Shown here piece after piece: positions 15,339 to 24,360 of a stretch of DNA of 64,000 bases; position 1 is the first letter of the stretch; every line of letters starts with the position of its first letter. The DNA is from DATFDN01 sp963818885 (GTDB lineage Bacteria; Pseudomonadota; Alphaproteobacteria; Acetobacterales; Acetobacteraceae): NCBI GenBank assembly GCA_963818885.1, contig CAWFTP010000004.1, positions 310,001 through 374,000 on the forward strand, written 5' to 3'. Made by a program: the position numbers and the translations under genes. The notes beneath the pieces are model-generated. The model had not been told where the DNA came from, searched no databases, and saw only the letters and a program-made list of their open reading frames with translations.

Positions 15339-16705
15339 CGACGCAACATTACGCGCGCCGCGCCGATCAAAGCGAGCGCGAACACGATGTTGGCCACGGC
15401 CACGGTCGCGAACAGCACCGGGACACCGAATCCGGCGTGGACGGCGATGCCTCCAGCCACGCCCAGCACGCCGAGGCGGACAAGGCTCGCCGTCGCTGGG
15501 ATGTTCGCCTTCCCCGCTCCCATCAGGGCGAAGGCGAGGCCATAGGCGATGCCTGCCAGCGCGAGGGTGATCGCGACGCTGCGCAGATACAGCACCCCGG
15601 CGCTCGCGACGGACGGATCGCGCGTGAACAGCCCCATCCACCAGTCGGGCGCGGCCAGCGCGATCAGCGCGAAGGCGATGCCGATCAGGCCGCAGATCGC
15701 CGCGCTGAGGCGGGTGACCATGCGCGCCCGATCCGGCTGGCCGGCACCCAAGTTGGCGGCGACCATGGCGACCGACGCCGAGCCGAGCGCGTAGCTGATG
15801 GGGGTCTGCACCAGTTCCAGCCGCTGCGCGACGCCATACCCCGCGAGCGACGCGGCGCCGTAGCGGGCGACCAGCATGGCGGCGGCGATCGCCGTCGCCT
15901 GGAACAGGACGTTGGTCGCGGTCGCCGGCACGCCGACTGTCATGATGCGGTGGATCAGCGCACGCGTTGGCGCGAGCCGGCCCACGCGCAACCCGGCGCT
16001 CGCGCGGCGCGAGCAGAGATACGCGAACACGATTGCAGCGCCGGTGCCGTAGCTCGCGAGCACCGCGATCGCGGCACCTTCGACACCGAGGCGCGGAAAT
16101 GGGCCGAGCCCAAGGATCAGCGTGGGCGACAGGGCGAGGTGCACCGCCTCGCCCGCGACGATGGCGCTGGCCGAAACCGCCATCGCGCCGGTGCCACGCA
16201 CCGCGTTCGCAAGCAGGTTCATCAGCCAGACGAGGACCACCCCGCCGAACACCACGGCGGAGTAGGCGCAGGCGGCGTCGAGCACCGGCCCGCTGGCGCC
16301 GAGCACGCGGTAGAGCGGCGGCCCGCCGAGCACCATCGCGAGCCCAACCAGGGCGCCGAGACCGAGCGCCAACCAGAGCGCCTGCGCGGCGGTGTGGTCG
16401 GCCTCGGCCGGAGCGCCGGCGCCGAGCGCGCGGGCGACGGCGGCGGAGACGCCGATGCCAACGCCGCCCGCGGAGACCATCTGGCACACGAGGAACAGCG
16501 GGAACACGAGCGAGACACCGGCCAGCGCATCCCTGCCGAGCCAGCTCACGAAGGCGGCGTCCGCGGCGATGAAGCCGACGCGGGCCACGGCCTCGCCAAC
16601 ATTTGGCGCAGCGAGCCGCAGCAATGATGGGAGGACCCGCCCGTCCAGCATCAGCCGCGTGCCCGGCGGGGCGGGCGATTTCATCAGGATCGTTCCGTCC
16701 GGCAT
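15335..16705 (-). CDS. MATE family multidrug/metabolite efflux transporter
   Basis: A 456-residue membrane protein with about twelve hydrophobic segments in two homologous halves. The first half carries VARVGFIAADAAFVSWLG and ALAGVSLVFPLFLVCQM, and the second PISYALGSASVAMVAANLGAGQPDRA, a MATE signature. It exports cations or organic compounds by Na+ or H+ antiport. The start MPDGTIL was preferred over an upstream ATG because of family length. Its TAG shares the palindrome CTAG (15335-15338) with the stop of the convergent HisD gene. The divergent MmyB-type regulator gene 104 bases away may control it. Confidence 0.85.
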   Translation of the reverse strand: MPDGTILMKSPAPPGTRLMLDGRVLPSLLRLAAPNVGEAVARVGFIAADAAFVSWLGRDALAGVSLVFPLFLVCQMVSAGGVGIGVSAAVARALGAGAPAEADHTAAQALWLALGLGALVGLAMVLGGPPLYRVLGASGPVLDAACAYSAVVFGGVVLVWLMNLLANAVRGTGAMAVSASAIVAGEAVHLALSPTLILGLGPFPRLGVEGAAIAVLASYGTGAAIVFAYLCSRRASAGLRVGRLAPTRALIHRIMTVGVPATATNVLFQATAIAAAMLVARYGAASLAGYGVAQRLELVQTPISYALGSASVAMVAANLGAGQPDRARMVTRLSAAICGLIGIAFALIALAAPDWWMGLFTRDPSVASAGVLYLRSVAITLALAGIAYGLAFALMGAGKANIPATASLVRLGVLGVAGGIAVHAGFGVPVLFATVAVANIVFALALIGAARVMLRR

Positions 16706-16809
16706 GGTCGCCTCCGTCTTGACGCGGGGAAGATGTCGGCGGCGGTGCGGCCGGGCGATTACCTGCAAGGTAAGCGCGGCAGGGGAGCCGGTATGGTAAT
16801 AGGCCCATC

Positions 16810-17640
16810 ATGCAGACACAGACACAAAGCGACAGGATCAACGGCGGTCCGGCGATCGGCGGGCTGCTCGCGAGCACTCGCAAGGCGCGGCGGATCAGTC
16901 AGCTCGATCTCGCGGTCGACACCGGCATCTCGACGCGGCATCTGAGCTTCGTCGAGACCGGACGGGCGCGGCCGTCACGCGAGCTGGTGCTGCGGCTATG
17001 TGAGACGCTGGGCGTGTCGCCGCGCGAGGCTGACGCGTTTCTGCTCGCCGCCGGCTTCGCGCCGGCACATCGCGAGACCGAGCTCGAATCGCCCGCGATG
17101 GCGGAAATCCTGGAAGCGCTCCGGCTGATGCTGGGCCGCCATGATCCCCTGCCCGCCGCTGCGTTCGATGCGCGCTACGACTACGTGATGGTGAACGGCG
17201 CGTACGCCGAGTACGTGAACGCCTGCCTCGCGGCAGGCGCGGATCCGCGGGTCGGCTCCGGCCCGGTCACCCCGCTGTCGCTGCTGCCGGGGCCGCGACC
17301 GAACATGCTGCGCCTGCTTTGCCATCCGCGGGGCGCGCGACGGATGCTCGGCAATTGGGGCGAGGTGACGCGCGAGGTCATCGGCCGCGCGGCGCGGGAG
17401 ACGCGGATGCTCGCGATCGACTCCTCCCGCGCGCCACCGCTCGACGAGGTGCGGGCGCATCCTGGCGTCGCCGGCGTGATGCGAACGGAAGCGGGCAACG
17501 GCCTGCTGGTCCCGGTGGAGATCCTGCAGCCGGACGGAACCAAGGCACGATTCATGACGACGCTCGCCACCGTCGGCACCGCGCAGGACCTGACGTTGCG
17601 GGACCTGCGGATCGAGACGTTCCACCCGATCCCTGGATAG
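16810..17640 (+). CDS. XRE/MmyB-type helix-turn-helix regulator
   Basis: A 276-residue regulator with an N-terminal XRE helix-turn-helix (about residues 15-75: LLASTRKARRISQLDLAVD, STRHLSFVETGRARPS). This is followed by an MmyB-like ligand-binding PAS domain (FDARYDYVMVNGAY, then MLRLLCHPRGARRM). The family includes regulators of antibiotic and secondary metabolism genes that bind fatty-acid-like ligands. It is divergent from the MATE gene and ends two bases from the convergent antiporter gene. The MATE pump is the obvious candidate target. Confidence 0.85.
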   Translation: MQTQTQSDRINGGPAIGGLLASTRKARRISQLDLAVDTGISTRHLSFVETGRARPSRELVLRLCETLGVSPREADAFLLAAGFAPAHRETELESPAMAEILEALRLMLGRHDPLPAAAFDARYDYVMVNGAYAEYVNACLAAGADPRVGSGPVTPLSLLPGPRPNMLRLLCHPRGARRMLGNWGEVTREVIGRAARETRMLAIDSSRAPPLDEVRAHPGVAGVMRTEAGNGLLVPVEILQPDGTKARFMTTLATVGTAQDLTLRDLRIETFHPIPG

Positions 17641-17641
17641 C

Positions 17642-19447
17642 TTACGGCTCGGTGGTCCCGTCGTGCCCCGTCTTGCGGGATTGCGGCCCGAACACCACCA
17701 CGTGGTCGCCCTCCCCCGCCGTCACCTCCACTCCCTCGGGGGAGACGATCTGCAGTGCTCCGCTCGGCCGCGCGATCAGCAGCAGAACCGCGCCCTCGGG
17801 CACGGATTGCGTCTCTCCTTCCCGCTGGACCAGCGCGGCAAACCGCCACCCCTCCCGATAACGGCGCTGAAAACCGGCGAACGTCAGCGTGGGGATTCCG
17901 GCGACCTGCCCCCGCCACTCCCGGCTCAGCCCGACCCACTCGTCGTGCTCGCTGCCGGCGAGGCCGAGCTGGAACACGCGCGTGCGCCCCAGCTCCGGGG
18001 CGAAGCGCGTGCAGATCAGGCTGTTGTAGACATCGTCCTGCGTCGCCGCGAGCACGTAGTCGACGCGCCGCCCCTCCAGTACGTGTTGGCCGTGCTCGGA
18101 CAGCAGCTCCGCCTGCAACACCTGGAGGCTCCGTCGGCGGGCTTCCTCGAGCGCACCTGGGAACGTGTCGACCAGCAGCACCGCGGCATCCGCGCGCGCC
18201 AGCGTCTCGGCGAGATCGAGCGTCCAGTCGCTCACACCGACGATCGCCAGCGCCGGCGTGTCGCCGAGCGTCAGCGCGAGCCGCCGGGCGATCGGCCCGA
18301 GCGAGAACCCATGCAGCACCATGGTCGCGGCGATCAGCGCGAACACCGCCGGCATCACCAGCTCCGCACCCTGATAGCCGCTCGCGGAGAGCTGCGTGCT
18401 CGCCACGCCCGCGACCGCGGCGGCGACGATGCCGCGCGGGGCGATCCAGCCGCTCAGCGCGCGCTCCCGCCAGGTCATCCCGCCGCCCGCCGTCGCCAGC
18501 AGGATCGCGGCAGGCCGCACCAGCAGCATCATCGCCGCCGTCAGCAGCAACACCGGCCAGGACACCTGGGCGAGCAGGGCGCGATCGAGGCTCGCGGTCA
18601 GCACGATGAACAGCGCCGAGACCAGCAGCACAACCAGCGCCTCCTTGAACCGGGCGAGCTCGGCGAGGCCCGGAATGCGCAGGTTGGCGAGCGTGATGCC
18701 GAAGATGGTCGCTGCCGCGAGCCCGGCCTCGTCCATCACCAGGTTCGATAGCGCGTACACGCCGAGCGCGGCGGCGAGCAGGATCGGCGTCTTCAGCACC
18801 TCCGGCGCCTGATCATGCATGAAGAGCCAGCGCACGCCGAACGCCGCGCCGACCCCGAGACCGACCGAGACCACGAGTCCGGCCGCGAGCTCCAGCGCCA
18901 ACGGGCCATGGCTCTCGCCCGTGGTCAGCAGCACCGACAGCACCGTCGCGGCGAGCAGCGCCCCCACCGGGTCGTTGACGATCGCCTCCCATTTCAGGAA
19001 CGAGGCGATGCGCCGCTCGAGCCGCGTGTGGCGCAGCAGCGGCAGCACCACCGTCGGGCCGGTGACCACGGTGATCGCGCCGAACAGCACCGCCGGCCCC
19101 CAGTTCATGCCGGCGATCCAGTGCGCAGCGGCCGAGGACAGGACGAAGCTGATCGGCAGCGCGAGCGCGGTCAGCCGCAGCACGCCCTCGCCCGCCGCGC
19201 GCAGCTCGCGCACATTCAGCGCGAGCCCACCCTCGAACACCACGATCGCGACCGCGAGTCCGACCAGCGGGCGCATCGCCGCGCCGAAATCCTGCGCCGG
19301 GCGCAGAATTTGCAGCCCCGGCCCGATGACCAGTCCGACCGCGAACAGCAGCACGATCGGGGGCAGCCGCCAGCGCCAGGCGGCCCACTGCGCGGCGATG
19401 CCGGCGACCGCGATGCACAGCACGGCGACCGCGATACTATACGCCAA
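17642..19447 (-). CDS. Cation:proton antiporter, CPA1/NhaP type, with regulatory C-terminus
   Basis: A 601-residue protein with about twelve transmembrane segments in the first 400 residues. These include the CPA1 ion-site motif IVNDPVGAL with its Asn-Asp pair and WIAPRGIVAAAVAGV. A TrkA-N-like nucleotide-binding domain follows (ALAIVGVSDWTLDLAETLARADAAVLLVDT), ending in a TrkA-C-like segment (VEVTAGEGDHVVVFG). It would exchange Na+ or K+ for H+ across the inner membrane, gated by nucleotide or redox state. It is close to NhaP2/KefC-like hybrids. It converges with the upstream regulator gene and is transcribed alone. Confidence 0.82.
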   Translation of the reverse strand: MAYSIAVAVLCIAVAGIAAQWAAWRWRLPPIVLLFAVGLVIGPGLQILRPAQDFGAAMRPLVGLAVAIVVFEGGLALNVRELRAAGEGVLRLTALALPISFVLSSAAAHWIAGMNWGPAVLFGAITVVTGPTVVLPLLRHTRLERRIASFLKWEAIVNDPVGALLAATVLSVLLTTGESHGPLALELAAGLVVSVGLGVGAAFGVRWLFMHDQAPEVLKTPILLAAALGVYALSNLVMDEAGLAAATIFGITLANLRIPGLAELARFKEALVVLLVSALFIVLTASLDRALLAQVSWPVLLLTAAMMLLVRPAAILLATAGGGMTWRERALSGWIAPRGIVAAAVAGVASTQLSASGYQGAELVMPAVFALIAATMVLHGFSLGPIARRLALTLGDTPALAIVGVSDWTLDLAETLARADAAVLLVDTFPGALEEARRRSLQVLQAELLSEHGQHVLEGRRVDYVLAATQDDVYNSLICTRFAPELGRTRVFQLGLAGSEHDEWVGLSREWRGQVAGIPTLTFAGFQRRYREGWRFAALVQREGETQSVPEGAVLLLIARPSGALQIVSPEGVEVTAGEGDHVVVFGPQSRKTGHDGTTEP

Positions 19448-19532
19448 CGTTCATCCTCGTCTCTCTTGCCCGCCTTGCCGTTGCGCCGCCCCGCCGCCAT
19501 GCTCGCCCATCCGCGCGGCAAAGGGGACCGTC

Positions 19533-20717
19533 ATGGACCTTCGTCTCACGCCAGAGGACACCGCCTTCCGCCAGGAGATACGCGGTTTCATCCGCGCGAA
19601 CCTGCCCGCCGATCTGCGAGAACGCATGCGGCTCGGCCATGTCGCGCGCAAGCAGGATATCGTCGACTGGCAGCGCATCCTGAACAAGAAAGGGTGGGCC
19701 GCCTATTCCTGGCCGAGGGAGTACGGCGGGCCGGGCTGGACGCCGGTCCAGCGCATGGTGTTCCTCGACGAGAATGCGCTCGGCCCGGCGCCCGACCTCT
19801 CGCCCTTCAACATCACCATGATCGGCCCGGTGCTGATCCAGTTCGGCACCGAGGAGCAGAAGCGGCGCTTTCTGCCGCGCGCGCGCAACCTCGACGATTG
19901 GTGGTGCCAGGGCTTCTCCGAGCCCGGCGCGGGCTCGGACCTCGCCGCGCTCAAGACCGCGGCGCGGCGCGAGGGCGACAACTACATCGTCAACGGCTCG
20001 AAGATCTGGACCTCGACCGCGCAGCACGCCGATTGGTGCTTCCTGCTCGCGCGCACCAACCCGAACGCGGCGAAGAAGCAGGAGGGAATCTCCTTCCTGC
20101 TCCTCGACATGAAGAGCCCCGGCATCACCATCCGCCCGATCATCTCGATCAATTCCGAGCACCATCTGAACGAGGTGTTCTTCGACGACGTGAAGGTGCC
20201 CGTCGCGATGCGCGTGCACGAGGAGAATCGCGGCTGGGACGTGGCGAAATTCCTGCTGGGGAATGAGCGCGTCGGCATCGCGCAGCTCGGCAAGAGCAAG
20301 GAACGAATCGGCGCCGCTCGCACACTTGCGCGGCACACGCGGGCAATGGACGAGAGCTTCCGCATGCGCACCGCGCAGCTCGAGGTCGACGCCCAGGCCC
20401 TCGAGATCACCCAGAACCGCATGGTCTCCGCCGCCCGTCAGCAGGACGGCCGCCCCGATCCGCTGTCATCCGTGCTCAAGGTGCGCGGCACCGAGCTCTT
20501 GCAGGCCACGACCGAGCTCGCGATGGACGCCGGCGGCCCGCTCGCGCTGCCGCTCTGGGCCAACGAGCTGACCGCGCTGGCCAACACCACGGACGAACCG
20601 GCCGAGATGGCGGAATGCGCGACCCGCGAGTACCTGTTCCTGCGCGCCTGCACGATCTACGGCGGGACCAACGAGATTCAGAAGAACATACTGACCAAAG
20701 CCGTACTTCGGCTCTAG
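19533..20717 (+). CDS. Acyl-CoA dehydrogenase, PimC-like large subunit (copy 1)
   Basis: A 394-residue flavoprotein starting MDLRLTPEDTAFRQEIRGF. Signature segments include QGFSEPGAGSDLA, NGSKIWTSTAQHAD and IYGGTNEIQKNI. The classic Glu of YEGT is replaced by Gly, as in several heteromeric acyl-CoA dehydrogenases, so the base may lie elsewhere or in a partner subunit. It is closely similar to the copy at 22019; long stretches such as NLDDWWCQGFSEPGAGSDLA are identical. Unlike that copy it has no small-subunit gene directly behind it. Pimeloyl-CoA dehydrogenase subunit C is the nearest well-known relative; substrate unproven. Confidence 0.88.
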   Translation: MDLRLTPEDTAFRQEIRGFIRANLPADLRERMRLGHVARKQDIVDWQRILNKKGWAAYSWPREYGGPGWTPVQRMVFLDENALGPAPDLSPFNITMIGPVLIQFGTEEQKRRFLPRARNLDDWWCQGFSEPGAGSDLAALKTAARREGDNYIVNGSKIWTSTAQHADWCFLLARTNPNAAKKQEGISFLLLDMKSPGITIRPIISINSEHHLNEVFFDDVKVPVAMRVHEENRGWDVAKFLLGNERVGIAQLGKSKERIGAARTLARHTRAMDESFRMRTAQLEVDAQALEITQNRMVSAARQQDGRPDPLSSVLKVRGTELLQATTELAMDAGGPLALPLWANELTALANTTDEPAEMAECATREYLFLRACTIYGGTNEIQKNILTKAVLRL

Positions 20718-20768
20718 TCCCTTCCGTCATGGTCGGCGAAGGCCGGCTATCCACAGCCTTGCACGGAA

Positions 20769-21212
20769 ATGCGCGCCCTCCGAACCGCCTGCCTCACCTG
20801 CGTGGCGCTGACCCTCGGCCTCAGCTTCGCCCATGTCCTAGAGATTCCGGGCAAGCTGCAGCTCGATGGCCCGCAATGGCTGATGGTGCAGCACCACCTC
20901 TATGTCGGGTTCGGGACCGTCGGCGCGGCGATCGAAGTCGCGGCGATCGTGCTCGCCTGGGTTCTCGCGATCCGCCTGCGCCGTACGCCAGAGGGGCGCG
21001 ACACCTTGGCCGCCGCGATCCTGGTGACGATTGGCCTCATCGAGTGGGCGCTTGTCGTGGCGCCGATGAACGCGCGCCTGAACGGCTGGACCGCAACGAC
21101 CCTCCCCGCGACCTGGCAGACGACGCGCGACCGTTGGGAAGCCGGCCACGCTATCCAGGCGGCGCTGTTCTTCGCCGCCTTCCTGCTGCTGCAACGCCGG
21201 CGGGAGGCTTGA
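20769..21212 (+). CDS. Membrane protein, DUF1772-like
   Basis: A 147-residue protein with four hydrophobic helices. It has a FAHVLEIPGKLQLDGPQW segment after helix 1 and an AHAIQAALFF-like last helix (GHAIQAALFFAAFLLLQRRR). The layout (four helices, short loop with His and Glu) fits the DUF1772/anthrone-oxygenase-like family, though the match is by eye. It lies 50 bases after the first acyl-CoA dehydrogenase gene, so it may be co-transcribed. No function is assigned. Confidence 0.6.
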   Translation: MRALRTACLTCVALTLGLSFAHVLEIPGKLQLDGPQWLMVQHHLYVGFGTVGAAIEVAAIVLAWVLAIRLRRTPEGRDTLAAAILVTIGLIEWALVVAPMNARLNGWTATTLPATWQTTRDRWEAGHAIQAALFFAAFLLLQRRREA

Positions 21213-21274
21213 AGCGCTGCCTCTTGCAATCCGACAAAGCGGGCTGATATCGTGCTATCATAGGTAAAGAGCAC

Positions 21275-21514
21275 ATGGCACAACTCCTGGTCCGCAACCT
21301 CGACGAGGACGTGAAGCGCCGGCTCCGTGCGCGCGCCGACCGGCAGGGCCGCAGCATGGCGGATCTGGTGCGGGAGATTTTGCGTGCAGCGTCTCGGGAC
21401 GAAGCGTCACCTGAGCCGCTGGGCACCCGGATCGCAAGGCGCTTCGCTGGCTTGGGACTGAAAGAGGAGATTCCCGAACTGCGTGGCCAGCCGGCTCGAC
21501 CCGCCGATCTGTAA
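21275..21514 (+). CDS. FitA-like ribbon-helix-helix antitoxin
   Basis: A 79-residue protein beginning MAQLLVRNLDEDVKRRLRARA, the ribbon-helix-helix DNA-binding pattern of FitA/VapB antitoxins. The remainder, with SMADLVREILRAA and a C-terminal IARRFAGLGL tail, would wrap the toxin. It is followed three bases later by the PIN toxin, the standard antitoxin-toxin order. The complex normally represses its own promoter, probably in the AT-richer stretch at 21240-21270. Confidence 0.88.
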   Translation: MAQLLVRNLDEDVKRRLRARADRQGRSMADLVREILRAASRDEASPEPLGTRIARRFAGLGLKEEIPELRGQPARPADL

Positions 21515-21517
21515 CGA

Positions 21518-21943
21518 GTGATCCTCCTCGACACCAACGTATTGGCCGCGTTGATGCACGACCCACCCGATCCGGCTGTCATCCGCTGGCTCGACCGTCA
21601 GCCGGCCGCGCAAGTGTGGACCACCAGCATCTCGGTTTTCGAAACCCGGTTCGGTCTGGCACGATTGCCCGAAAGCCGTCGCCGTCGTCGGCTGGAGGGC
21701 GCGTTCGATGCATTGCTGCGCGCCGACCTTACCGGGCGCATCGCGATGCTGGACCGCGAGGCGGCGGAAGCGGCGGCTGATTTGGCGGCGCGCCGCGCAG
21801 CGCTGGGGCGCGGGACGGATGTGCGTGACACGCTGATTGCCGGTATCGCCCTTGCTCAGCGCGCGACGATCGCGACGCGCAACATTCGCCACTTCGACGA
21901 TCTGGAATTCGGTGTCGTCGATCCCTGGGCGGCCCTCACCTGA
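21518..21943 (+). CDS. VapC/FitB-like PIN-domain toxin ribonuclease
   Basis: A 141-residue PIN domain starting at GTG (MILLDTNVLAALM). The acidic active site is visible: Asp5 in LLDTNVL, Glu in SVFETRFGL and Asp in GTDVRDTLIAGIA, with a terminal acidic position near HFDDLE. Such toxins cleave specific RNAs when free of antitoxin. The end, LEFGVVDPWAAL, is close to FitB. The pair separates two nearly identical acyl-CoA dehydrogenase genes. Confidence 0.9.
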   Translation: MILLDTNVLAALMHDPPDPAVIRWLDRQPAAQVWTTSISVFETRFGLARLPESRRRRRLEGAFDALLRADLTGRIAMLDREAAEAAADLAARRAALGRGTDVRDTLIAGIALAQRATIATRNIRHFDDLEFGVVDPWAALT

Positions 21944-22018
21944 CCATCCACCCTTATTGCCCCCTCCCACCACCCCTGCCAAACTCGCGCGCGATGATCG
22001 AAGCACAGGGGGACACCG

Positions 22019-23224
22019 ATGGACCTCAGGTTCACGCCTGAAGAGGCCGCGTTCCGCGAGGAGGTGCGCGGCTTCATCCGCGGCAACCTGCCCGCCGACA
22101 TCCGCGACCGCATGCGGCTCGGCCATCGGCCGCGCAAGCAGGACACGGTGGACTGGCTGCGCATTCTCAACAAGAAGGGCTGGGCGGCACCCAACTGGGC
22201 GAAGGAATACGGCGGCACCGGCTGGAGCCCCGTGCAGCGCATGATCTTCACCGAGGAGAACCAGGCCGCCCCGGCGCCCGAGCCGCTGTCGTTCAACATC
22301 ACCATGATCGGCCCCGTGCTGATCCAGTTCGGCACCGACGAGCAGAAGTCCCGCTTCCTCGACCGCGCCAAGAACCTCGACGATTGGTGGTGCCAGGGCT
22401 TCTCCGAGCCGGGCGCCGGATCGGACCTCGCCTCGCTCAAGACCTCGGCGCGCCGCGAAGGCGATCATTACATCGTCAACGGCTCCAAGATCTGGACCTC
22501 GACGGCGCACAACGCCGACTGGATCTTCCTGCTGGTGCGTACAAATCCGAACGCGGCGAAGCGCCAGGAGGGCATCTCCTTCCTCCTGCTGCCCGTGAAG
22601 CAGCCCGGCATCACCATCCGCCCGATCATCTCGATCGACGGCGCGCATCACCTGAATGAGGTGTTCTTCGACGACGTGAAGGTGCCCGTCTCGATGCGCG
22701 TCTACGAGGAGAACAAGGGCTGGGACGTGGCGAAGTTCCTGCTCGGAAACGAGCGCACCGGCATCGCCCGCCTCGGCAAGTCGCGCGAGCGTATCGCCGC
22801 CGCCAAGCACATGGCGCGCGAGGTCAAGGCGAACAGCCGGCCGCTGATCGAGGACGAGGATTTCCGCCGCCGCGTCGCCCAGTTCGAGGTCGACATGAAG
22901 GCGCTGCAGATCACCCAGTTCCGCGTGGTCTCCGCCGGCGCCAAGAAACGCGACGGCCGGCCCGATCCGCTCTCCTCCGTGCTCAAGGTCAAGGGCACCG
23001 AACTGCTGCAGGGCACGTCGGAGCTCGCGATGGATGTCGGCGGCCCGCTCGCGATGCCGATCTGGCTTGACGAGCTGTCGGCGATGGCGAACGAGCCGGA
23101 TGAGCTGACCGAGGGGCTGCAGGAATCGACCGGCGAGTACCTGATGCTGCGCGCCGCCTCGATCTACGGCGGCACCAACGAGATTCAGAAGAATATCGTC
23201 TCCAAGGCCGTGCTGAGGCTCTGA
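22019..23224 (+). CDS. Acyl-CoA dehydrogenase, PimC-like large subunit (copy 2)
   Basis: A 401-residue homologue of the copy at 19533, starting MDLRFTPEEAAFREEVRGF behind a CAGGGGGA ribosome site. It carries the same FAD/substrate signatures (QGFSEPGAGSDLA, IYGGTNEIQKNI) and the same Gly in place of the usual catalytic Glu. Its TGA overlaps the ATG of the next acyl-CoA dehydrogenase, so the two form a translationally coupled large/small pair like PimC-PimD. That pair oxidises dicarboxylyl- or long acyl-CoAs in beta-oxidation. Substrate unproven. Confidence 0.9.
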   Translation: MDLRFTPEEAAFREEVRGFIRGNLPADIRDRMRLGHRPRKQDTVDWLRILNKKGWAAPNWAKEYGGTGWSPVQRMIFTEENQAAPAPEPLSFNITMIGPVLIQFGTDEQKSRFLDRAKNLDDWWCQGFSEPGAGSDLASLKTSARREGDHYIVNGSKIWTSTAHNADWIFLLVRTNPNAAKRQEGISFLLLPVKQPGITIRPIISIDGAHHLNEVFFDDVKVPVSMRVYEENKGWDVAKFLLGNERTGIARLGKSRERIAAAKHMAREVKANSRPLIEDEDFRRRVAQFEVDMKALQITQFRVVSAGAKKRDGRPDPLSSVLKVKGTELLQGTSELAMDVGGPLAMPIWLDELSAMANEPDELTEGLQESTGEYLMLRAASIYGGTNEIQKNIVSKAVLRL

Positions 23225-24360
23225 TGGATTTCGAACTGAACGAGGAGCAGCGGCTCCTCAAGGACAGCGTCGACCGTCTGATGGCGGACCGCTACGCTTT
23301 CGAGAACCGCAAGGCCTTCGCCAAGGAATCGGCGGGCTGGAGTGCCGACCTCTGGGGCCGCTACGCCGAGCTCGGTCTGCTCGGCCTGCCGTTCGCCGAG
23401 GAGCATGGCGGTTTCGGCGGCGGCGCCGTGGAGGTCATGCTGGTGATGGAGGCGATGGGCCGCTCACTCGCGCTCGAGCCGTACCTTTCGACCGTCGTGC
23501 TCGGCGGCACCGCGGTGCGCATCGCCGGCAACGGGGCGCAGCAGGGCGCGATCCTGCCCGCCGTCGCGGAGGGCGCGATGAAGCTCGCCTTCGCCCATTC
23601 CGAGCGGCAGGCGCGCTACGACCTGACCGATGTCGCGACCACCGCGAAGCGCAACGGCAGGGGCTGGGTGCTCGATGGGGCGAAGAGCGTCGTGTTTCAC
23701 GGCAATTCGGCCGACAAGCTGATCGTCAGCGCCCGCACCTCCGGCGCGCAGGACGCGGCGGAAGGCATCACGCTGTTCCTGGTCGACGGTTCGGCGCCGG
23801 GGCTCGCGAAACGCGGCTACACACTGCGGGACGAGACGCGCGCGGCTGAACTGTCGCTCTCCAATGTCAGCGTCGACAATGCCGATGTGCTTGGCGAGGT
23901 CGGCCAGGGGTTCCCCGTCATCCAGCGCGTGGTGGAGGCGGGCATCGCCGCGATGGGCGCAGAGGCGGTCGGCGCGATGGAGGCGATGCACGCGATGACG
24001 CTCGAATACTCGCGCACGCGCGAGCAGTTCGGCCGTCCGATCGGGCAGAACCAGGTCGTGCAGCACCGCCTCGCCGAGATGCTGATGTCGATGGAGCAGG
24101 GCCGCAGCATGGCGATGCTCGCCTCGATCAGCCTGGAGGAGCCGGACGAGGCGGAGCGTTCGCGCAGCATGTCAATGGCCAAGGTCGGCTACGGCCAGGC
24201 GGCGCGCTTCGTCTCCCAGCAGTCGATCCAGCTGCACGGCGGGATCGGCATGACGGAGGAATACGCCGTCGGCCATTTCTTCCGCCGCTGCATGGTGATT
24301 GAGCACACGTTCGGCGACACCGCGCACCATCTCGCGCGCCTCGCGGCGCAAGTCGAATGA
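23224..24360 (+). CDS. Acyl-CoA dehydrogenase, PimD-like small subunit
   Basis: A 378-residue acyl-CoA dehydrogenase beginning MDFELNEEQRLLKDSVDRLM. The flavin/substrate region includes SRTREQFGRPIGQNQVVQHRLAEM, and the C-terminus QLHGGIGMTEEYAVGHFFRR is as in PimD. It overlaps the large-subunit stop by one base and the next gene start by four. PimCD-type enzymes are heterotetramers in which the subunits complement each other in catalysis. It may serve degradation of dicarboxylic, branched or alicyclic acyl-CoAs. Confidence 0.9.
   Translation: MDFELNEEQRLLKDSVDRLMADRYAFENRKAFAKESAGWSADLWGRYAELGLLGLPFAEEHGGFGGGAVEVMLVMEAMGRSLALEPYLSTVVLGGTAVRIAGNGAQQGAILPAVAEGAMKLAFAHSERQARYDLTDVATTAKRNGRGWVLDGAKSVVFHGNSADKLIVSARTSGAQDAAEGITLFLVDGSAPGLAKRGYTLRDETRAAELSLSNVSVDNADVLGEVGQGFPVIQRVVEAGIAAMGAEAVGAMEAMHAMTLEYSRTREQFGRPIGQNQVVQHRLAEMLMSMEQGRSMAMLASISLEEPDEAERSRSMSMAKVGYGQAARFVSQQSIQLHGGIGMTEEYAVGHFFRRCMVIEHTFGDTAHHLARLAAQVE

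Noticed and set aside
14051..16627. A continuous 858-codon plus-strand frame
   Set aside because: Only the first 400 residues are HisD-like. After the frameshift near 15245 it is the antisense shadow of the MATE gene.
21275..21943. The TA pair as part of a transposon or integron
   Set aside because: No terminal inverted repeats, attachment site or recombinase was seen around it.
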